Source: Scardovia wiggsiae
Lineage (GTDB): Bacteria; Actinomycetota; Actinomycetes; Actinomycetales; Bifidobacteriaceae
Direction of reading: 5' to 3'
Length of the DNA stretch: 64,000 nucleotides
NCBI RefSeq assembly: GCF_051045985.1
Contig: NZ_CP157350.1
Coordinates: 930,001-994,000 of the forward strand
Each line of letters starts with the position of its first letter. Within the stretch, counting starts at the first letter, position 1. This document shows positions 58,375-64,000 of the stretch, one piece after another. The position numbers were made by a program, and so were the translations under genes. The notes beneath the pieces were generated by a model. The model did not search any database. It saw only the letters and a program-made list of their open reading frames with translations, and was not told the DNA's origin.

Positions 58375-60038
58375 TGCCGATAGGAACATCTTTCTCCATT
58401 GGCCTGTGGGGGCTCAAAGCGTACACAATCCAGATCCAGGCATTCACAAGTCCGGGGCTCCCTGCTTTTTCCATCATCGGGCTGCCCGACACATCGCTTG
58501 CAGAAGCAAGGGAAAGGGTCAAGTCAGCATGCATGATCGCCGGGTTCACATGGCCGCAGACACGTGTAACCGTTAACCTTTCCCCTGCATCAGTCCCGAA
58601 AAGCGGATCTTCTTTCGATCTTGCTATCGCTGCAAGCATACTGGCGTCCTCCCGAATGATCGAAACGCAGACCCTCGGCAATTCCCTGGTCATCGGTGAA
58701 TTGAACCTTGACGGCAGCGTTATGCCGGTGCGCGGTATCCTGCCTATGCTTCTGTATGCGAAGCACAGCGGGATCAGTACAGTTTTCGTACCGCAGGATA
58801 ATATTGAAGAAGCGAAACTGGTGCAGGGCCTGGATATTATCGGTATCTGCCATATTGCGCAGTTTATCCTCTGCTGCAATCCGACAGGAACATTAAGGAA
58901 AACGATGCGCAAAAGATACGGCTCTCTATGTGACTGTACCGATCACGCACAGGATAGACGGTGGACCCGCATCCTTCCACAGACAGGCAGTCGGAAAGCA
59001 TTGTCCGCACTTATTGATGACAGGTACGCCGAAGAAGAACAGCTTGATTTCTCCCAGGTAATTGGGCAGACCCAAGCAAAACGCGCCCTGGAAGCTGCTG
59101 CAGCGGGCGGGCACCACATGATTATGACCGGCCCGCCGGGAGCAGGGAAAACCATGCTTGCTAAAAGGCTTCCTACAATACTGCCTCCGCTTACTGAAGA
59201 ACAGAAACTGGAAGTCGCTTCAATAAAATCTTTGTGCGGTACGCTCCATAAAGATATCCATGACCTTTTCCCGCCGTTTGAGGCTCCCCATCACACCGCA
59301 AGCACTGCTTCCCTTATCGGGGGCGGCAGCGGTTTTGCCAGCCCCGGATCAATAACCCGGGCCCATAACGGAGTCCTTTTTATGGATGAGGCACCTGAAT
59401 TTTCTACCCAATGCCTGCAGTCCCTGCGGGAGCCTCTTGAGGAAGGGGTCATCAGCCTCGCACGATCTAAGGGGACCACTTTTTACCCGGCCCGGTTCCA
59501 GCTCATTATGGCTGCCAACCCGTGCCCATGTGGTTTTAACTGGGGCAACGGGCAGCGATGCACATGCACTCCGCGCCAGAGGAATAAATACTGGGGCAGG
59601 CTTTCCGGACCGATCATGGACCGCATTGATATACATATCAAAGTTGATGCGCCAACACTGTCCGATATGGAAACAACACAGCTCATGTTTGCCCGGGAGG
59701 AAAAGGAGGCTGGACCGGAACCCCTCAACGGGCTTTATTACTCTTCAGAGCATATGAGGGAGCGCGTTTCAGCAGCACGGCAGCGGGCATTCCGGCGATT
59801 TGAGTGTTTCCCATGGAAAACCAATGCAGCAGCACCAGGCGGATGGCTGCGCGAGAACACCCCGCGTACGGCTATGGCATATCTGCAGAAAGCCGCAGAA
59901 AAGCAGGAACTGAGTATGCGGGGAACAGACAGAGTACTGAGGATCGCATGGACTTTATGCGATCTCGCAGGTGCTTCACAACCGGATGAAGGCCATATCC
60001 TTGAAGCCATTGGGTTGAGGACCGGAGAAACACCATGA
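58371..60038 (+). CDS. comM: ComM/YifB-like AAA+ ATPase
   Basis: Magnesium-chelatase-like AAA+ protein of 555 residues. In competent bacteria ComM is a helicase that promotes branch migration of incoming DNA. The N-terminal domain (about 1-170) has SPGLPAFSIIGLPDTSLAEARERVKSA and VTVNLSPASVPKSGSSFDLAIA. Walker A is GPPGAGKTML (about 253-262), Walker B VLFMDEAPEF (about 336), followed by AANPCPCG and CTCTPRQRNKYWGRLSGPIMDRID. It starts within the yraN stop and its own stop overlaps dprA (ATGA), giving a tightly coupled three-gene unit. Confidence 0.93.
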   Translation: MMPIGTSFSIGLWGLKAYTIQIQAFTSPGLPAFSIIGLPDTSLAEARERVKSACMIAGFTWPQTRVTVNLSPASVPKSGSSFDLAIAASILASSRMIETQTLGNSLVIGELNLDGSVMPVRGILPMLLYAKHSGISTVFVPQDNIEEAKLVQGLDIIGICHIAQFILCCNPTGTLRKTMRKRYGSLCDCTDHAQDRRWTRILPQTGSRKALSALIDDRYAEEEQLDFSQVIGQTQAKRALEAAAAGGHHMIMTGPPGAGKTMLAKRLPTILPPLTEEQKLEVASIKSLCGTLHKDIHDLFPPFEAPHHTASTASLIGGGSGFASPGSITRAHNGVLFMDEAPEFSTQCLQSLREPLEEGVISLARSKGTTFYPARFQLIMAANPCPCGFNWGNGQRCTCTPRQRNKYWGRLSGPIMDRIDIHIKVDAPTLSDMETTQLMFAREEKEAGPEPLNGLYYSSEHMRERVSAARQRAFRRFECFPWKTNAAAPGGWLRENTPRTAMAYLQKAAEKQELSMRGTDRVLRIAWTLCDLAGASQPDEGHILEAIGLRTGETP

Positions 60039-61210
60039 ACCAGCCCGAAGCCCTTGCCTTAGCCACCCTTGCTTATTGCTGCAACACTGCAAATGCAATC
60101 ATGTACGCGCTAACTGGCATATCCCCATCATCAGCCGCTGAAGTGCGGTCAGATGAACTGGCCCAACCATACAGCGGCACATCGTCTGCCCTGGCTGCAG
60201 AGTATCCCGCTGTGTCTGCCGCGCTGCCGGCAGCAGGCAGGTGTGCTGCACAGAAGGTCCCAAGGATCAGCCCGCAGGAAATGGTTGTACAGCTTAAACA
60301 GCTGGCTGATGACCCGGCCAGGCTAACACCGGTCCTGAACAGGCATATAGAAGAGATCATCTGCACGCACCGGTATAAAAACCACGATCGCGCCATAGCT
60401 TCATTCAAGGAATCCCTCAGCAGGTGGGTCGGACGGATGCGCCTGATCAATGGGCTGTCAGCAAAGGAATTGTGGACGTATTTTACACAGAATAACGAAT
60501 ATTGGATAATTACCCCGGGAAGTTCCTGCTGGCCTGGCCAGCTCAGTGACCTCTGCCGGATAACGGACAGCACGCCTCCACTATGTTTATGGGGGAAGGG
60601 CGACCCCAGTGCCCTTATATCCTGTGATTCGCCTGTTGGCATAGTAGGTTCAAGGGATTGCACCGAATACGGCAGATCTACGGCTTTCAACGCAGCACGG
60701 CAGGCAGCGCTCCATGGGCATTGTGTAGTGTCAGGAGGGGCAATGGGGATAGATGCCTGCGCACATTGGGGTGTATTAAGCGCGTACCAGGATATCGGCG
60801 ACCAGTGCGGAAAAACCGTTGCAATATTTGCCGGAGGCCTTAATACCCGCGGCCCGAAGTGCAATTCAAACCTTTTCGATACTATATGCAGCCATCATGG
60901 GGCGCTTGTCAGTGAGCTTCCTCCGGACACGCTGCCGGAAAGCTTCCGTTTCCTTATGAGGAACAGGCTTATCGCTTCATTATCACGGACGCTTATTGTC
61001 GCCCAGGCACGGCACCGGTCGGGTGCACTGAACAGCGCAACATGGGCGGCCGATATGAACCGCGATGTATATGCTGCGCCCGGCGACAATAATAAGCCGT
61101 ACAACACCGGATGCAACGCCCTCATAGCAGAAGGGAAAGCGACTTTGCTGCTCTCCGCCACGGACATATCCTGTATCTGCCACAGCGCTCACCCGCCATG
61201 CGCACGATAG
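60035..61210 (+). CDS. dprA: DNA-processing protein DprA
   Basis: Protects incoming single-stranded DNA and loads RecA during transformation. The 391-residue chain has a variable N-terminal helical region (1-160), then the Rossmann core: GIVGSRDCTEYGRST (about 203), SGGAMGIDACAHWG (about 233), FAGGLNTRGPKCNSNLF, and LIVAQARHRSGALNSATWAADMNRDVYAAPGD. The C-terminus is short. The GARxSG-like nucleotide-binding segment is altered to QARHRSGAL. It is third in yraN-comM-dprA, which implies possible natural transformation or general DNA repair. Confidence 0.92.
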   Translation: MNQPEALALATLAYCCNTANAIMYALTGISPSSAAEVRSDELAQPYSGTSSALAAEYPAVSAALPAAGRCAAQKVPRISPQEMVVQLKQLADDPARLTPVLNRHIEEIICTHRYKNHDRAIASFKESLSRWVGRMRLINGLSAKELWTYFTQNNEYWIITPGSSCWPGQLSDLCRITDSTPPLCLWGKGDPSALISCDSPVGIVGSRDCTEYGRSTAFNAARQAALHGHCVVSGGAMGIDACAHWGVLSAYQDIGDQCGKTVAIFAGGLNTRGPKCNSNLFDTICSHHGALVSELPPDTLPESFRFLMRNRLIASLSRTLIVAQARHRSGALNSATWAADMNRDVYAAPGDNNKPYNTGCNALIAEGKATLLLSATDISCICHSAHPPCAR

Positions 61211-61293
61211 CAGGCGAAACGGGAGAATGCACGCAGCCTCATCCGGTCCATTTTGGCGAACCTCTTTTCCTGCGATATCCATAGAATCGAAGT

Positions 61294-61977
61294 ATGGAAC
61301 AACAACGCCTTCATACTTCATTTTCTAAAATTTGTGAATACGCAGAACAATATGCGCTGGACCGTGAATCCGAAAATACCCATGATATGAGATCACACTA
61401 TGCATCTGCTGACCCTCATGACCTGCATGCCAGCGCGGCCGAATGCAGTTTCATCGCCCAGCTGGCACAGACTGTGGATGCCCGGACGGTTATTGCTATC
61501 GGCTCGGATAATGAGATGGAGGTGCAGTATCTTACAGAAACCCTTCCGCCCGGAAGCCTTATCACAGTCATCAATGCACATTCAAAAACAGGGCCAGGCC
61601 TGCGGAACAGCTACAGCCCTGCCCGCAGCAATACTAATAATGTTAAGCTCCGTACAGTGACCGCAGATATCAATGAATACCTTCCGCGACTCAATGAGAA
61701 TGACTACGATATGGTCATCCTCGGCAATGGAGCCGGCGATCCGCAGCAGATCGCTGCTGCATCATCACGGCTCCTGCGTCCGCAAGGTGTCCTGCTTATC
61801 ACTGACGTCCTGGCGCTGCGCAGCCGTACTTCAAACGGCGGCGTTATCAATCCTGCAGACCGCAGCGACCACACAGTCAGTATGCGGGAGCTGATTGCCC
61901 GATTTTCCGAAGCGGAAGATTACACCTCAGTCCTGCTGCCTGTCGGTTCCGGGATACTCTTCTGCACAAGGCAATAA
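61294..61977 (+). CDS. O-methyltransferase-like SAM-fold protein
   Basis: A 227-residue protein with the class I methyltransferase (caffeoyl-CoA OMT-like) fold inferred from spacing: AQTVDARTVIAIGSDNEMEV corresponds to the SAM loop, MVILGNGAGDPQQIAAASSRLLRPQGVLLITDVL to the acidic strand and its follow-up. The SAM loop lacks the usual glycine-rich EIGT..G form, so cofactor binding may be weakened. Similar proteins occur widely in actinobacteria without known substrate. It is 84 nt after dprA on the same strand. Confidence 0.65.
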   Translation: MEQQRLHTSFSKICEYAEQYALDRESENTHDMRSHYASADPHDLHASAAECSFIAQLAQTVDARTVIAIGSDNEMEVQYLTETLPPGSLITVINAHSKTGPGLRNSYSPARSNTNNVKLRTVTADINEYLPRLNENDYDMVILGNGAGDPQQIAAASSRLLRPQGVLLITDVLALRSRTSNGGVINPADRSDHTVSMRELIARFSEAEDYTSVLLPVGSGILFCTRQ

Positions 61978-62112
61978 GATTAAAATGCAGAGTGCTCAGG
62001 CATAAAACAGTTACACAGCAGGTCGGACCTGCCCGGCGGCTGCGGCCGCAAGGCGCCGGCACATGCAGCCTTCTGAAGTACCTCTTGTCAAAAGAAGTAC
62101 CGCTGGCCGCTA

Positions 62113-62763
62113 TTATCCGGCCAGCGGAGTTGTCACGATATCGACCGCCTCAGCAACATCATCAGTGAACCTGACAACCTGAGGGTCAAGCGGAGAGATC
62201 ATACCATTATTCATTACTGTTGTATCAAGCCAGTCAAACAGGTCGCGCCAGTAATTCCCCTCGTATAATGCGATCGGGATACGGGGGGCTTTGCGTGTCT
62301 GGATCATCGTAAGGGTTTCGAACATCTCATCAAATGTGCCGAAACCGCCGGGACAGATGATGATCCCCTGGGAATGCTGGAGGAACATGGTTTTTCTGAC
62401 AAAAAAGTGTTTGAATGTAATAGAAGTATCTACGTATTCATTGACGCCCTGCTCATGGGGCAGTTCGATGCCCAAGCCTACGGAACGGCCGCCTGCAAGT
62501 TTTGCACCACGGTTAGCCGCTTCCATGATCCCAGGCCCCCCTCCTGTAATCACTGCCTTGCCTTTCCCTACTGCAAGTCCAGCCATCTTTTCGGCCGCCT
62601 GATAATATGGGCTTTCCGCGCCTAAACGGGCTGACCCGAAAATAGATATTGCCGGACCAATATCCGCAAGGGTTTCGAACCCTTCCCTGAACTCATCGGC
62701 AATCCCGTCGATCCAGGCCTGGGCGTTTTCCAATTTTACCCCCGAATAGTCTGCCTCTGTCAT
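62113..62763 (-). CDS. LOG-family (TIGR00730) Rossmann-fold protein
   Basis: The family contains cytokinin-activating LOG phosphoribohydrolases and related bacterial nucleotide 5'-monophosphate glycosidases. Key motifs are ITGGGPGIMEAANRGAKLAGG and the catalytic/phosphate motif PGGFGTFDEMFE. The start was set at the ATG 62763 with GAAAGG 11 nt upstream, giving about 216 residues; an upstream TTG (62793) is less likely. The substrate in this organism cannot be read from sequence. It is a single gene between the methyltransferase and nhaA. Confidence 0.9.
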   Translation of the reverse strand: MTEADYSGVKLENAQAWIDGIADEFREGFETLADIGPAISIFGSARLGAESPYYQAAEKMAGLAVGKGKAVITGGGPGIMEAANRGAKLAGGRSVGLGIELPHEQGVNEYVDTSITFKHFFVRKTMFLQHSQGIIICPGGFGTFDEMFETLTMIQTRKAPRIPIALYEGNYWRDLFDWLDTTVMNNGMISPLDPQVVRFTDDVAEAVDIVTTPLAG

Positions 62764-62966
62764 CGTGCACCAAGCCTTTCTGCACTTCTGCAATTATTAT
62801 CCCCTGAGCCACACAGGCTCTTACCATATTTTTAATTCTGTATTAATACCATTCGACCTGTATATTGTACTCTGATTTGGATACCTGTCAAAGCTTCCGG
62901 CATCAACCCAATATGCTTTGTCTCCCTGCTATACCTCAGGTAACCCTGCGGCCTGTGGTCCAGACG
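62764..62966. other. Intergenic region between nhaA and the LOG gene
   Basis: About 200 bp without a supported gene. A GATAAT-type sequence on the minus strand near 62799-62804 may be the -10 of the LOG gene. Confidence 0.3.
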
Positions 62967-64000
62967 CTACCCTTCCCTGCTGAATTCCATGTCTTTGAGC
63001 GCCAGCTCTTCTTTTTCCTGTTCAGGATCTCTGCTGTAGCGCAAAGACTGGTTATACAAAAGGGCAGCAGCGATACCGGCGGAGAGCAGCGACCCTACGA
63101 GGACGCCGAAGCGCGCCTCATTTTGAAGCAGTACATGTTTATAGGCAAGCGATGCCATAAGGAAAGCCACGGTAAACCCTACTCCGCAGGCAGTCGCCAT
63201 AGGGATAAGGTCCCTTACTTTCAGCCCAGGCGCAAGTTTAAGCCTAAACACATGGGTAGATAGCCATGTAGCTCCAAGCACTCCGAGAGGTTTGCCGAGG
63301 ACAAGGGCAAGAATGACCCCGTAAACGATCGGAGAAAGGAGAAATGACGTTCCTGATGCGCCGGTAAATGAGATGCCTGTTGCAAAAAAAGCGAATACCG
63401 GTAAAGCCAGGAGTGCGGAAAATGGCTGAAGCTTGTCATGATACCGCTCAGCACGCGGGGTCTCCTCGTCGAACACGGGCTGCGCAGGCGTCAGAAGCCC
63501 GACAAGCACCCCGGCCAGCGTGGGATGGATCCCCGCTTCAAACATCATGACCCACGCAAGAAGGCCGACACCGGCAACGATAATCCAGGGGACACGCTTC
63601 ATACGCACAAGGAATGACCATATCACTGCACAGGCAGCAACTCCGGCAAACCAGTACCACGCATGGAGGGAAGAATAGAAAATGGCAATAATGATGATAC
63701 CCAGAAGGTCATCAACTGTAGCCAGTGTCATAAGGAAAGCACGGATTGACCCCGGCAGCGCCTTGGCAAAAATCGCCAGGATCGCCAGTGAAAACGCTAT
63801 ATCTGTAGCAGTGGGGACAGCCCATCCCTGCGCGGCAACAGCAAAACCCACACCGTGTACCAGGTCCAGATGCGTGCCTGCACAGGCAGCGCCAATGAAA
63901 ATCACAGGGGGAAGAAGCATGCCTCCTACCGCTGCAAGCATGGGCACAGCGGCCGCTTTGGGATTTGACAGGGAACCGGTTGACAGCTCCTGTTTAAGCT
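62967..64000 (-). CDS. nhaA: Na+/H+ antiporter NhaA (N-terminus outside window)
   Basis: Polytopic antiporter that exports Na+ in exchange for H+. The frame is open to the window edge (LKQELSTGSLSNPKAAAVPMLAAVGG at the left end of the chain, as in NhaA), so the true start lies beyond 64000 and the Met at 63947 is internal. Signature segments are GWAVPTATDIAFSLAILAIF, ATVDDLLGIIIIAIFY (the essential Asp pair) and a GFTVAFLMASLAY segment. The C-terminal 25 residues are charged and cytoplasmic. Ends about 170 nt before the LOG gene region. Confidence 0.94.
   Translation of the reverse strand, partial: LKQELSTGSLSNPKAAAVPMLAAVGGMLLPPVIFIGAACAGTHLDLVHGVGFAVAAQGWAVPTATDIAFSLAILAIFAKALPGSIRAFLMTLATVDDLLGIIIIAIFYSSLHAWYWFAGVAACAVIWSFLVRMKRVPWIIVAGVGLLAWVMMFEAGIHPTLAGVLVGLLTPAQPVFDEETPRAERYHDKLQPFSALLALPVFAFFATGISFTGASGTSFLLSPIVYGVILALVLGKPLGVLGATWLSTHVFRLKLAPGLKVRDLIPMATACGVGFTVAFLMASLAYKHVLLQNEARFGVLVGSLLSAGIAAALLYNQSLRYSRDPEQEKEELALKDMEFSREG

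Overview
The window looks like chromosomal DNA of a Bifidobacteriaceae member (Bifidobacterium or a scardovial relative). The evidence is the actinobacterial order of the division and cell-wall cluster, a LexA/LysM/NrdR block like that next to lexA in mycobacteria, an actinobacterial rRNA operon with no spacer tRNA, a single-chain PurL/PurQ fusion, and generally bifidobacterial-looking proteins. Base composition is moderate by eye (not computed), so it is probably not one of the high-G+C bifidobacteria. No phage, insertion sequence, CRISPR array or plasmid gene was seen. This is almost entirely core genome.

Region 1 (1-14.6 kb, minus strand) is the dcw cluster, transcribed mraZ, rsmH, ftsL-like, ftsI, a degenerate murE-like gene, murF, mraY, murD, ftsW, murG, murC, ftsQ (cut by the window edge). 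Many junctions overlap by 1-8 nt. The operon opens with four TGGRG repeats on an exact 10-bp period, a textbook MraZ operator. Region 2 (15-24.4 kb) holds helD, nrdR, a LysM membrane protein divergent from lexA across three LexA boxes, then dnaG, dgt and alr. Region 3 (24.4-30.5 kb, minus) is a five-gene peptide-type ABC importer and an orphan lipoprotein.

Region 4 (30.8-45.2 kb) starts with a glycosyltransferase that appears to be read from a leaderless mRNA and a tRNA-His. Most of de novo purine synthesis follows: purT, purC, purL, purF, purM and purD on the plus strand, facing purE-purK-fur/zur on the minus strand. Together these encode most steps from PRPP to SAICAR, with a formate-dependent step by PurT. 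Region 5 (45.5-50.5 kb) carries a GT2/GT39 lipid-linked sugar transfer pair, yccF and a frameshifted metallo-beta-lactamase-fold gene. Region 6 (50.8-56.7 kb, minus) is a complete 16S-23S-5S operon with terminator, processing stem and candidate promoter. Region 7 (56.8-64 kb) has a pyridoxal kinase gene, the yraN-comM-dprA DNA-uptake block, an O-methyltransferase-like gene, a LOG-family gene and a truncated nhaA.

I see no convincing wholly new multi-gene system. The best leads are local. They are a MurE-like protein in the dcw operon that has lost its ATP-binding loop, a PurF missing one iron-sulfur cysteine, an importer binding protein anchored by a transmembrane segment instead of a lipobox, a 19-bp perfect palindrome with the wrong polarity for a terminator, and repeated Gly/Thr/Asp-rich insertions in unrelated conserved enzymes.
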